Shown here: positions 7,582-14,807 of the stretch, piece after piece | Numbering within the stretch: position 1 is the stretch's first letter | Layout of the letters: each line of letters starts with the position of its first letter | Origin: Deltaproteobacteria bacterium | GTDB taxonomy: Bacteria > Desulfobacterota > Syntrophia > Syntrophales > Smithellaceae | Length of the DNA stretch: 14,807 nt | Assembly (NCBI GenBank): GCA_009668925.1 | Contig: SBEK01000103.1 | Span: forward strand, 1 to 14,807 | Direction: 5' to 3' | Notes under the pieces: generated by a model | What the model saw: only the letters and a program-made list of their open reading frames with translations | Databases searched by the model: none | Told to the model about the DNA's origin: nothing | Translations under genes and position numbers: made by a program

Positions 7582-8430
7582 ATGAAAAGCAAATCGGGAT
7601 TCGTGCTGACGCTGATTTTTATGGTGCTGACGGCGGTGATCGCAGCAGGCTGCGGAGGCGAAGACAAGGGCAAAATAAGAAAGTTGTCGGACCTGGAAGG
7701 TAAGTCGATCGGGGTAAACGCTATCGGCATCTCCCCGGAGAGCTACGAGAAAGTTGTCACGGCTAATTTGGGCGTCAAACCCAGGAATATTGTTCATTTC
7801 AACAGACTGGCGGATGCCTCCGCGGCGCTTCTGGCCGGAAAGGTCGACGCGGTTTACACATTGAGCGTCGTTGCCGACTATTATGCGAAACGCAATAAAA
7901 ATCTCGGCATTCTTGCCGCAAAACGAAATCCGCAATTTAATGTGGTCATGGCCGTCCGCAGCGACGACGCCCGGCTGAGGGAAGACGTTAATCGGGCGCT
8001 GGCCGCGCTTGAGCAGGACGGCACCTTAAGCAAATTGCAGAAAGATTGGATCACCGATCTGCCGTCCGACAACGAACCCAGTGTAAAACAGATTCCGAAA
8101 ATTCCCGGCGCCAAGACGGTCCATGTCGGAGTGTGCGGCGATTTGGTTCCTATGGACTATGTTGCGGCGGACGGACGGCCCGCCGGCTACAACGTCGCCC
8201 TGCTTTCGGAAATCGGGAAGCTGTCACATATTAATTTCGAGTTTGTGCCTCTGGAGAGTCAGGCGAAATTCGCCGCGCTCCAAAGCAAGAAGATCGATGT
8301 GATCTTCATTCATCTCTATGTTTCTCAGGTGAACAACAATCTGCTGGCCGATGAATATACCCAAAGCACATGGACCCTGACCGCTCCGTACTTCCAATTT
8401 TTCGGTTCATCGTTTTTGGTCAAAAAATGA
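7582..8430 (+). CDS. Circularly permuted substrate-binding lipoprotein of an ABC importer
   Basis: A 282-residue periplasmic receptor. A lipoprotein signal peptide with VIAAGC puts the lipidated cysteine at Cys24. The following sequence matches the type II (SBP_bac_3, HisJ/GlnH) fold but in reversed lobe order. Residues 32-160 look like the usual second lobe (KLSDLEGKSIGV at the start, AALEQDGTLSKLQKDW near the end). Residues 178-282 look like the usual first lobe (VGVCGDLVPMDYV, DGRPAGYNVALLSEIGK, FAALQSKKIDVIF, ending FLVKK). The break falls in the hinge. The arginine in the normal TPER segment that binds the ligand carboxylate is absent (VSQVNNNL at 248-255), as is the usual lobe-2 aspartate after the GKVDAV strand, so the ligand may not be a standard amino acid. 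GAGGAGG lies ten bases before the ATG. It is the first gene of the operon. Confidence 0.85.
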   Translation: MKSKSGFVLTLIFMVLTAVIAAGCGGEDKGKIRKLSDLEGKSIGVNAIGISPESYEKVVTANLGVKPRNIVHFNRLADASAALLAGKVDAVYTLSVVADYYAKRNKNLGILAAKRNPQFNVVMAVRSDDARLREDVNRALAALEQDGTLSKLQKDWITDLPSDNEPSVKQIPKIPGAKTVHVGVCGDLVPMDYVAADGRPAGYNVALLSEIGKLSHINFEFVPLESQAKFAALQSKKIDVIFIHLYVSQVNNNLLADEYTQSTWTLTAPYFQFFGSSFLVKK

Positions 8431-8624
8431 GCGGTCCCGTCATCGGGCGGCAAACGCGGCACAGGTCGCGTGATGTCCGTGTTGGAAGGAGAAGGTTCGC
8501 ACAGAGAAAAGAGGTCTCGGCCGCCTTGCAGAGAGCCCGGACCCGCATTCGTCAAAGCCCGAGTTGAGGACATTCAGGCGATGCCGGCGATGATTTAACG
8601 TCGCTCTTCGGGAGCAAACAAAGC

Positions 8625-9305
8625 ATGGACAGTTTTTTCGAATCCGTAGCCGGTTCCATTTACAATAATCTGCTGGCGGGGAATGCCTATCTGACCATTC
8701 TCGAAGGGCTCGGGGTGACGCTGATCATCTCCGCACTGGGTCTGTTGTTCGGCACGCTCTGGGGCGCCGCCCTGTGTTCGCTTACGATGTCCCGAACCAA
8801 AGTGTTCCGTAAAACCGCGGGCGTGATGATCGCCGTCCTGCGCGGCAGTCCGGTTCTGCTCCTTTTGATGATTCTCTATTATGTGGTTTTTGCCGGAAGC
8901 CGGATCAATCCGGTGATCATTGCGGTCATCGGATTCGCGCTCAACAGCGGCGCCCATATCGCGGAGGTCATGCACTCGGCGCTCGCGGCTGTGGATCGTA
9001 AGCAAATCGAAGCCGCCCGGATGCTGGGCTTTTCGCGCCTGCAAGCCTTCCTGGCCGTGACCTTGCCTCAGGCGGGAGGGGTCGCCAAACCCGTTTATCA
9101 AAACGCGATCATCAATCTCATCCAATGGACCTCCGTCGTGGGGTACATCACGATCACCGACCTGACCCGGACCGTCAATAACATCGGCGCCCGAACAGGC
9201 GATCCTTTCTTTGCCCTTTTTCTGGCCGTCTTGATTTACCTGGGAATATCGTATGGTGTGTACTTCCTGTTTGCTCTGGGAGAAAAACGGGGTGGCGCGG
9301 CATGA
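8625..9305 (+). CDS. ABC importer permease, polar amino-acid (HisM/GlnP) family
   Basis: A 226-residue inner-membrane permease with about five hydrophobic segments (roughly 23-52, 65-90, 94-116, 158-180 and 194-219). The EAA loop that docks with the ATPase is at residues 129-148 (EAARMLGFSR through TLPQ), with the invariant glycine at 135. Length is normal for a polar amino-acid permease. As only one permease is encoded, it probably forms a homodimer. GGAG lies ten bases before the ATG. The gap of 194 bases after the binding-protein gene is unusually long for such an operon and holds only an unconvincing short open frame. The stop codon overlaps the ATPase start as ATGA, so those two genes are translationally coupled. 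Confidence 0.93.
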   Translation: MDSFFESVAGSIYNNLLAGNAYLTILEGLGVTLIISALGLLFGTLWGAALCSLTMSRTKVFRKTAGVMIAVLRGSPVLLLLMILYYVVFAGSRINPVIIAVIGFALNSGAHIAEVMHSALAAVDRKQIEAARMLGFSRLQAFLAVTLPQAGGVAKPVYQNAIINLIQWTSVVGYITITDLTRTVNNIGARTGDPFFALFLAVLIYLGISYGVYFLFALGEKRGGAA

Positions 9306-10402
9306 TCCGTGTCCAGGGGCTTTGCAAACGGTTTGGTGATCTCGTCGTCTTGAAAGACGTCCACGTCCACATCCGGAAAGGAGAGTGCGTCGCCCTCATC
9401 GGACCCTCCGGAGCGGGCAAGAGTGTATTCCTGCGCAGCCTGGCGATGCTGACGCCTCCGGACACCGGGCGGATCTTCGTAAGCGGCGTTGATATCACGA
9501 GGAGGGGAACCGACCTCGACCGCGTCCGGGAAAAGATGGGGATGGTCTATCAGGGGTTCCACTTGTTTCAACACTTAAACGTGCTGGACAACATTACGCT
9601 GGCGCCGCGCTGGGTCAAAAAACAAACGAGGGAAAGAGCCCAAGAGAAGGCCCGCGAACTGCTGGCCCTGGTCGGCCTTGCCCAGAAGGCCCGCAGCTAT
9701 CCCCGAGAGCTCTCCGGCGGTCAGCAGCAGAGAATTGCCATCGCCCGGTGCCTGGCGATGGAACCGGACATCATGCTGCTGGATGAACCGACCTCGGCGC
9801 TCGACCCCACCATGACCCGCGAGGTGCTGGCGATTATCCGCAAGCTGATCAAAATGGATCTGACGCTGCTTATCGTCACCCACGAAATGAACTTTGCCCG
9901 GGAGGCGGCCGATCGGGTCCTGTATTTGGACGAAGGCGGCGTTTATGAGGAAGGGACCGCCGCCGATATTTTCGAGCGTCCCCAAAAGGAAAAAACGCGC
10001 GCCTTCATCAGGAGGCTTTCGACCTTCCAATACGAAATCCATTCCGCAGATTTTGATCTGGTGAGCATGAATGCCCAAATCGAGGTTTTCGGTTTAAAAT
10101 ATCATCTGACGCCGCGGCAGATTTCCCGGATTCAGCTTGTCCTTGAAGAACTCCTTATGGAAATATTGAAATCCTGCGATGCGGACAGGCAGCCGGACGC
10201 CGCGTTGACCATTGCCTATGCACCGGACGCGGATGAAATATCCATCGACCTGACGTACCGGGGAGAAAATTTTGATCCCTTCCGTTACGCGGATGCCAAA
10301 GACGATCTCGATCATCTGGGTATGGTCATTGTCGGCAATATCGTGAAGGGGCGGGAACATTCCTTTGCCGACGGCCAAAACCGGATCAGTCTCAAATTTT
10401 AA
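9302..10402 (+). CDS. ABC importer ATPase fused to a GHKL/RsbW-like C-terminal domain
   Basis: A 366-residue protein, about 120 residues longer than GlnQ/HisP ATPases. Residues 1-240 are a complete ATPase: Walker A GPSGAGKS at 34-41, Q-loop Gln84, signature LSGGQQQR at 137-144, Walker B MLLDE with Asp161 and Glu162, D-loop SALD and switch His194. Residues 243-366 are not the NIL domain of methionine importers. They resemble the HATPase_c_2 (anti-sigma factor/serine kinase, RsbW-type) pattern: a helix QLVLEELLMEIL at 278-289 in N-box position, GENFDPF at 321-327, LGMVIVGNIV at 339-348 and a closing GQNRISLKF. The N-box asparagine is replaced by glutamate and the glycine-rich lid is reduced, so nucleotide binding by this domain may be lost. 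A regulatory role on transport or binding of a signalling partner is inference. Confidence 0.88.
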   Translation: MIRVQGLCKRFGDLVVLKDVHVHIRKGECVALIGPSGAGKSVFLRSLAMLTPPDTGRIFVSGVDITRRGTDLDRVREKMGMVYQGFHLFQHLNVLDNITLAPRWVKKQTRERAQEKARELLALVGLAQKARSYPRELSGGQQQRIAIARCLAMEPDIMLLDEPTSALDPTMTREVLAIIRKLIKMDLTLLIVTHEMNFAREAADRVLYLDEGGVYEEGTAADIFERPQKEKTRAFIRRLSTFQYEIHSADFDLVSMNAQIEVFGLKYHLTPRQISRIQLVLEELLMEILKSCDADRQPDAALTIAYAPDADEISIDLTYRGENFDPFRYADAKDDLDHLGMVIVGNIVKGREHSFADGQNRISLKF

Positions 10403-10486
10403 GACGCTCACGCGGAATGAGCCTTAATTCTCCGGAGTCTGTCCAGGCAGGCATGCAGGCGAATGGCGGGAATGAAGACCCGATTC

Positions 10487-11839
10487 CTACAGCTTGAGGA
10501 AATCCTTCGCGTTGCCGTGCAGCAGCTTATCCGTGAATGACGTATAGAAGTTGAAGTATCGGGCGAGCCCGCCGAGCTTTCTGTCCAGCATGATCATGAT
10601 GTAATCCGTGCCGAACATCAGTTTGTTCGCGAGGCATTCATTCTGCCGGACGATCTTCAGAATTTTTCCGGGCAGTTCCTTTTGCGTATGGTAAGAGACG
10701 TCCGTATAGACCAAGGCGTGGTTCCGTATCATGGTGATGATGTCCTTCATCCAGGCCGTCTCGCCTGCCGCCAGCTGGTCGCCGCCGCCCAGGTGGGCGA
10801 AGTTGATCCGCAGGTTCGGAAATTTGGCGAGGACCGGCAGCCACTTTTCCGGTGCGGTGTAAAAACGGCTCTTGCTGCCCCCAACCGTTTGGAAATCCTC
10901 CCAGTGATTGTCTCCTGTTCCGCTTACGACATAATTCTTCCCCCGAAAATTCTGCATGCCTCCCGGCGAGCAGTGCGCCGTGACCGGGACATCGTATCTT
11001 TCGCAATATTCAAAGACCGCCTCCAGATTCGGATGCGTCGGCAGATACCCCAGCGGCGGATAGATCTTGACGCCTTTAAAAACCCCTTTGCCTTTGTTGA
11101 TCTTCATCTCAACCAGCTTCATGATGCCGATCCTTCGGGGGTCTACAGCCAGGAACGGCTGCACCTGCCGGGGATATTTTCCGGCGAGCGCCTCCAATTC
11201 CAGCAGGTGGTGTTTGTAGCCCGGGGAGAGTTCGATGCCGTCATAGGGGTCGACGCCGCGCCTAAGCTTAAGAGGAACGGCCAGGAGTTCTCTTTTGGCG
11301 TCCTCAAAGACGTCGTTGCGTGTCCGGCCGGCGGATAAGAATCTTCCCGTTTTTGTCTGCCGGCGAATGTTTGCCGTGACGAGCTTCCGGATCATGTCAA
11401 AGTGAGCGTCAAAGTCTTTCTTCTGATTTTCGGAAACGGCAAACGCGGCGACTGCCGGTTTGCTGCGGCCTGCTTTGAGCATCGTCGTTTCTTCATCGGC
11501 GTTGTCCCACAGCGCAAAATAAATGTCCATCATCAGCGGCGTCACGATCAGCGACGCGTCCTTGCCCAGCGCGCTTTTCGCAAAACAATTCCTCGCGGTG
11601 TTAAAATTGCCTTCGCCGTCGGATACACTAACGTCCAGGAGCCGCGCGATCCAGGCGGCAAATTCCTTGACGCCGTCTAATGGTTTCGCCGGTCCCCGGA
11701 ACGCCTTTATTCCGGCTTCGCCCCCGGCGTGGGGGTAGCTGCCTTGCAGATGGTTCCACGTCGCGGCAGCCAGTTCCATCACGGCATACCGGGCGCTGAA
11801 AAGGTGGCAGTGAACATCGATGACTTGCTTTTGGGCCAT
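10487..11839 (-). CDS. Metal-dependent amidohydrolase (amidohydrolase 2 / ACMSD-like)
   Basis: A 450-residue TIM-barrel hydrolase or decarboxylase. Metal ligands are visible: HxH at His10 and His12 (DVHCHLF), His289 (PVTAHCS), His349 (INFAHLGGG) and Asp412 (MFGTDY); Lys258 in VKIYPPLGY may also line the site. This set fits the PF04909 family, whose members act on aromatic carboxylates, lactones and amides; the substrate cannot be told from sequence. An N-terminal insertion of roughly 100-200 residues before the barrel continues makes it longer than typical ACMSD (about 330). No signal peptide, so cytoplasmic. AGGAG lies seven bases before the ATG. It is transcribed alone, convergent with the importer operon and divergent from the sigma-factor gene. 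Confidence 0.88.
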   Translation of the reverse strand: MAQKQVIDVHCHLFSARYAVMELAAATWNHLQGSYPHAGGEAGIKAFRGPAKPLDGVKEFAAWIARLLDVSVSDGEGNFNTARNCFAKSALGKDASLIVTPLMMDIYFALWDNADEETTMLKAGRSKPAVAAFAVSENQKKDFDAHFDMIRKLVTANIRRQTKTGRFLSAGRTRNDVFEDAKRELLAVPLKLRRGVDPYDGIELSPGYKHHLLELEALAGKYPRQVQPFLAVDPRRIGIMKLVEMKINKGKGVFKGVKIYPPLGYLPTHPNLEAVFEYCERYDVPVTAHCSPGGMQNFRGKNYVVSGTGDNHWEDFQTVGGSKSRFYTAPEKWLPVLAKFPNLRINFAHLGGGDQLAAGETAWMKDIITMIRNHALVYTDVSYHTQKELPGKILKIVRQNECLANKLMFGTDYIMIMLDRKLGGLARYFNFYTSFTDKLLHGNAKDFLKL

Positions 11840-11876
11840 GATATTCTCCTTTCCGGGATGTTTGAGGGTTATGCAT

Positions 11877-11904
11877 ATAATATCAAAATGTTAGAAGTAG
11901 TCAA
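11877..11904 (-). promoter_or_regulatory. Sigma-70 promoter for the amidohydrolase gene
   Basis: On the minus strand TTGACT (11899-11904) is separated by 16 bases from TATTAT (11877-11882), each one mismatch from consensus. The start point would be near 11870, giving a leader of about 30 bases. The palindrome ATCGCGAT overlaps the upstream side and could be an operator. Confidence 0.65.
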
Positions 11905-11971
11905 TCGCGATATTGTGTGATAAAAAGGTCGCGTGTAAAAATCACCGGGCCAAGCCGGGGGAACAAAAACC

Positions 11972-12601
11972 GTGTGGCGAATGTCTAAAATCACAGAGAA
12001 CAAAAAGGCGCCGCCGGCCGACGACGATGTCTCATATGTTGCGGCCTGCCAAAAGGGCGATACGGAGGCTTTTTCCGTTTTGGTCCAAAGGCATTCCTCG
12101 AAAATGCTCAACATCGCCTACCGGATGCTGGGTGATTACGACGAGGCGTGCGACGTGACCCAGGAGGCATTTCTGGCTGCTTTCCGGGCCATCGAACGGT
12201 TCAAGGCGGAAGCGAAATTTTCCACCTGGCTGTACCGGATTGTTGTGAATCATACGAAGAACAGGCTCAAACAGCGTCAGAGCCTGGCGCGGCATGAAAG
12301 CGCATCGCTTGATGACCCCGCCCCGGAATGCACCCAATGCGCCGCTGGCCTTGCAGGATCGGAGGGCGGCGATCCGGGCGAACTCCTGGAACGCCGGGAG
12401 CTTGAAGCCGAGGTCCAAAAATGCATTTCGGCCCTCGATGCCGATTATCGGGAAGTCCTCGTCATGCGGGACATCCAGGGGTTTGCGTATGACGAAATCC
12501 GGGATATGCTGCAGATACCCGACGGGACGGTGAAGTCGCGGCTCTCCCGGGCACGGCTGGCGATGAAGGACTGCCTCAGGAAGATCATAGGTGAGTTATG
12601 A
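11972..12601 (+). CDS. ECF sigma factor (RpoE-like)
   Basis: A 209-residue extracytoplasmic-function sigma factor. Region 2 spans about residues 30-100 with the -10 recognition and melting segment (DVTQEAFLAAFRAIERF then FSTWLYRIVVN). Region 4 spans about 148-203 with its helix-turn-helix (FAYDEIRDML then GTVKSRLSRAR). No region 3, as expected for the group. The linker carries a CTQC motif (120-123). The start is uncertain: GTG at 11972 has GGGGG ten bases upstream, while ATG at 11981, three codons later, lacks a well-placed site. The stop overlaps the anti-sigma start as ATGA, so sigma factor and regulator are made together. No confident promoter was seen. The target regulon cannot be inferred. 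Confidence 0.93.
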   Translation: MWRMSKITENKKAPPADDDVSYVAACQKGDTEAFSVLVQRHSSKMLNIAYRMLGDYDEACDVTQEAFLAAFRAIERFKAEAKFSTWLYRIVVNHTKNRLKQRQSLARHESASLDDPAPECTQCAAGLAGSEGGDPGELLERRELEAEVQKCISALDADYREVLVMRDIQGFAYDEIRDMLQIPDGTVKSRLSRARLAMKDCLRKIIGEL

Positions 12602-13659
12602 AAAAATGTCGGGACATCGAGCATCTCCTGCCGCTTTATCCGGAGGGCATTTTAACGGATGCGGAAAAGCGCGCGGTCGAAGAACACCTGGCGGACTGCG
12701 CGGCCTGCCGGAAAGAGCTGGCCTATCTGCAAAAAGCGGGGCAGCTCGTCCATCGGCTTTCCCCCGTAGAGTCCCCGCCGTGGTTGGAGCAAAAAATCAT
12801 GTCCGGAGTGCGCCGCGAAGCGGACAAGAAAAGCGCATCACGAAAATGGTTCTATCCGCTTAGGTTCAGGATTCCGCTCCAGATTGCGGCAACAATCGTC
12901 ATTGCGGTGCTGGCCGTCTATATTTACCGGTCGGGCGACGAGCAGGTGAAAGAAATTTTGCCGGGCGCACAAAAGCCCGTTGTGGAAATGCAAAAAGAGC
13001 AGCCGCCCGGAAAGCCGCAGAAAGAGGAAAAGGTATTGCCGTCGCGAAGGCCCGAGCCAAAAGCCGCCGTCCGGAAAGAAACGAAAGAGGACAAGCAAAT
13101 GACCGGCGGCGGAGTTGTGGGCGGCACACTCCAAAAACGGGAGGCGCCCCAGAAAACGGCAGACGTCGTAAGCGAGGTTGATGCCTCCCGGGCCAAGGGA
13201 TTGGCCGAGAGCAAAGACAAAGCCGCAGCGTCGCTTTCGGCCGAACAAAATGAAGCGGCAGCCGCCAGGGCGCCGGCGGCCGATCAGGAAAGAAAAGCGG
13301 CGCTGGAAGCCTGGCCCGCGCCGGCGAAAAAAAGAGAATCATACAAAATGGCCGCCCCGCCCGCGCCGCAGTCGCTCGACATGTCGCAGGCGGCATCCTG
13401 GAAAGCGAGCGTATCGATCCAGGTTGATGATCCGAACGCTGCGCTCGCGAAGATTGAGGAAATCTTGGCCAGTCATGGAGCGCAAAACATTTCCAGGCAG
13501 ACCCAGCGCGGAGCTTTTGTTGTCCGGGCCGAGATGTCCAAAGGAAGCTGGAAAGACGTGCTTGCGAAATTGAAAGCGCTCGGGCCGGTGCAGGAAAAAT
13601 CCGCGGACGCGGGCAGCGGGCGCTTCCTTCAGGCGACGATTGAAATCATCGCTCCGTAG
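12598..13659 (+). CDS. Zinc-finger transmembrane anti-sigma factor with periplasmic sensor domain
   Basis: A 353-residue partner of the overlapping ECF sigma factor. Residues 1-55 are a zf-HC2 anti-sigma domain with Cys4 and the His30-x3-Cys34-x2-Cys37 motif that holds zinc and masks the sigma factor. One membrane helix is at about 92-110. It is followed by some 150 low-complexity residues rich in Ala, Lys, Glu, Pro and Gln (115-265), likely a flexible linker crossing the periplasm. Residues 268-353 form a compact alpha/beta domain (SVSIQVDDPNAALAKIEEIL, then a strand pair and LKALGPV) resembling the DUF4349-type sensory domain. Release of the sigma factor presumably follows envelope stress and proteolysis, an inference from the family. 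Cytoplasmic N-terminus, periplasmic C-terminus. Confidence 0.9.
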   Translation: MKKCRDIEHLLPLYPEGILTDAEKRAVEEHLADCAACRKELAYLQKAGQLVHRLSPVESPPWLEQKIMSGVRREADKKSASRKWFYPLRFRIPLQIAATIVIAVLAVYIYRSGDEQVKEILPGAQKPVVEMQKEQPPGKPQKEEKVLPSRRPEPKAAVRKETKEDKQMTGGGVVGGTLQKREAPQKTADVVSEVDASRAKGLAESKDKAAASLSAEQNEAAAARAPAADQERKAALEAWPAPAKKRESYKMAAPPAPQSLDMSQAASWKASVSIQVDDPNAALAKIEEILASHGAQNISRQTQRGAFVVRAEMSKGSWKDVLAKLKALGPVQEKSADAGSGRFLQATIEIIAP

Positions 13660-13762
13660 TATTTTATTACGGGTGAATTATTGCTTCCGGTCGCGTCCAA
13701 AAGACTTGACTGAACATTCAGGAGAACACGGCCGCACAGCGACAGACGGATTCGCCATCCGG

Positions 13763-14731
13763 TCAGGCGGCGCCGGGCGGGTTTTCGCCGGCTGAAATCT
13801 TTTCCGTTTCTTCCCTTTTCAGAAAGCGCCGGGCAAAACGCGACAGCCGCCGGGACACGGGAAGAGATTCGTTGATCTTTTTGAGGCAATCCCGTGCGGC
13901 AATCTCACCGACTTTGATGAGATTGTGCGACCGGCTGAAGTCCGTCCAGTGCAGGTCTCCGACCTCCGGCCGGATGACGATATCGGCATTTTGCAGCTCG
14001 GCGGCTTCCAGGGCATTGGAGGTAATTTCGCCGGCCCGGTATAAAACATCCTTGGCCGTTTCAATGCCGGCATCGGCCGGCAAATCACGATCCACCATGA
14101 CGGCGATAACGACATCCGCACCGGCCTCGCGCGCCGCATGGACGGGAACAAGGCTGGTGACGCCTCCGTCGGCCAGAAGGCACTGGTTCATGCGGACGGG
14201 TTCGCAGGCGCCGGGCACGGAACTGCTCGCGAGGACGGCCTGACGCAGCGGCCCTTCACTCAAGACCACCTGCCGGCCGGTGAGGAGGTCCGTGGTCACG
14301 GCATAAAAGGGGATGCGGGTCTGGCGGATATCCACATCGGGAAGAAGGTAATTGACGAGGGACTGAAAATCTTCAGACGGCAGGATCGAAGGCTTGAATA
14401 AAGCCCGGGCCAGGTAATACTGATTTCTCGTGAAGTTTTGTATCTTTTGCAAAAGGCTTTTCGGCCCCGGTGAAAACGACTGGCCGATGGACTTGATGGC
14501 GGAGTCCGCGAATTCGGGACTCTTCAGGTAGGCATCCACTTTTTCCGATATTTGCCGCGTCGTCAGGCCCGCCGCGTAAGCGCCGCCGATCAGTGCGCCG
14601 GCGCTGGTCCCCACAATCAGATCAATGTCGATGCCTTCCTCGGCGAGAACATTGAGAACGCCGATATGAGCCAGGCCGCGGACGCCGCCGCCGCCCAGAG
14701 CGAGGCCAACTTTTTTCCCGGTCCATTTCAT
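13763..14731 (-). CDS. Patatin-like phospholipase (RssA-type serine hydrolase)
   Basis: A 322-residue patatin-fold lipid acyl hydrolase. The oxyanion loop GGGGVRG is at 13-19, the nucleophile Ser43 sits in GTSAG (41-45), and the catalytic dyad aspartate is Asp188 in ADGG. Size and motif spacing fit the short bacterial RssA/YchK group. No signal peptide or membrane segment, so probably cytoplasmic and acting on membrane or lysophospholipids; substrate unknown. The C-terminal 40 residues are basic then acidic and may be disordered. GGGAG lies nine bases before the ATG. It is transcribed alone, facing the anti-sigma gene, with a clear promoter upstream. Confidence 0.93.
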   Translation of the reverse strand: MKWTGKKVGLALGGGGVRGLAHIGVLNVLAEEGIDIDLIVGTSAGALIGGAYAAGLTTRQISEKVDAYLKSPEFADSAIKSIGQSFSPGPKSLLQKIQNFTRNQYYLARALFKPSILPSEDFQSLVNYLLPDVDIRQTRIPFYAVTTDLLTGRQVVLSEGPLRQAVLASSSVPGACEPVRMNQCLLADGGVTSLVPVHAAREAGADVVIAVMVDRDLPADAGIETAKDVLYRAGEITSNALEAAELQNADIVIRPEVGDLHWTDFSRSHNLIKVGEIAARDCLKKINESLPVSRRLSRFARRFLKREETEKISAGENPPGAA

Positions 14732-14772
14732 GATCGGCCGCTCCCTCAGAATTCAGATATCCAGACGGCGGC

Positions 14773-14801
14773 ATCTTACCAAGACGCGGCCGGGCTGTCA
14801 A
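14773..14801 (-). promoter_or_regulatory. Sigma-70 promoter for the patatin-like gene
   Basis: On the minus strand a perfect TTGACA (14796-14801), a 17-base spacer and TAAGAT (14773-14778, four of six consensus positions). Transcription would start near 14766, about 35 bases above the start codon. Confidence 0.75.
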
Positions 14802-14807
14802 TGATCC

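Noticed and set aside
8473..8598. Possible 41-residue small protein between receptor and permease genes
   Set aside because: No ribosome-binding site and an Arg/Pro/Glu-rich composition without hydrophobic pattern; it does not look like a protein or a receptor remnant.
10403..10486. Possible terminator between the convergent importer and amidohydrolase genes
   Set aside because: Only a four-bp CTCA/TGAG stem and no T-run are present.
13660..13762. Possible terminator between the convergent anti-sigma and patatin genes
   Set aside because: Only a five-bp CGGAT/ATCCG stem (13747-13761) without a T-tract on either strand was found.

Overview
The window looks like chromosomal DNA of a moderately GC-rich Gram-negative, probably an anaerobic Desulfobacterota member of the Syntrophus/Smithella kind. 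That is inference: a complete beta-oxidation operon lies beside a heterodisulfide-reductase-type iron-sulfur protein, a combination typical of fatty-acid-oxidising syntrophs, and the operon has a good sigma-54 promoter. No rRNA, tRNA, CRISPR or insertion sequence was seen.

Layout. (1) 112-5412, minus strand: a three-gene operon in transcription order thiolase, enoyl-CoA hydratase/3-hydroxyacyl-CoA dehydrogenase, acyl-CoA dehydrogenase. Together these cover the acyl-CoA-to-acetyl-CoA spiral. It ends in a strong intrinsic terminator (55-87). Upstream lie a long hairpin-rich leader, a -24/-12 promoter (5739-5756) and, about 115 bp above the start point, a palindrome suited to an enhancer-binding protein. 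(2) 5980-7119, minus strand: a soluble HdrD/GlpC-type protein with two [4Fe-4S] ferredoxin motifs and two CCG domains, a candidate electron carrier for the beta-oxidation pathway. (3) 7582-10402, plus strand: an ABC importer operon of the polar amino-acid class with two striking oddities. The binding lipoprotein has its two lobes in reversed order (circular permutation), and the ATPase carries an extra C-terminal domain resembling a degenerate GHKL/RsbW-type ATP-binding fold. (4) 10487-11839, minus strand: a metal-dependent amidohydrolase with its own promoter. (5) 11972-13659, plus strand: an ECF sigma factor overlapping its zinc-finger, single-pass membrane anti-sigma factor. (6) 13763-14731, minus strand: a patatin-like serine hydrolase with a clear -35/-10 promoter.

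How they fit together. The catabolic operon and the iron-sulfur protein plausibly form one functional block: the acyl-CoA dehydrogenase and hydroxyacyl-CoA dehydrogenase produce electrons, and the CCG protein could pass them on, but no ETF or membrane partner is present here. The transporter is the most novel part. A permuted receptor lacking the usual amino-acid-binding residues, one permease and a two-domain ATPase suggest an importer with changed ligand specificity and built-in regulation. The sigma/anti-sigma pair is a self-contained envelope-signal module with no sequence link to the other genes.
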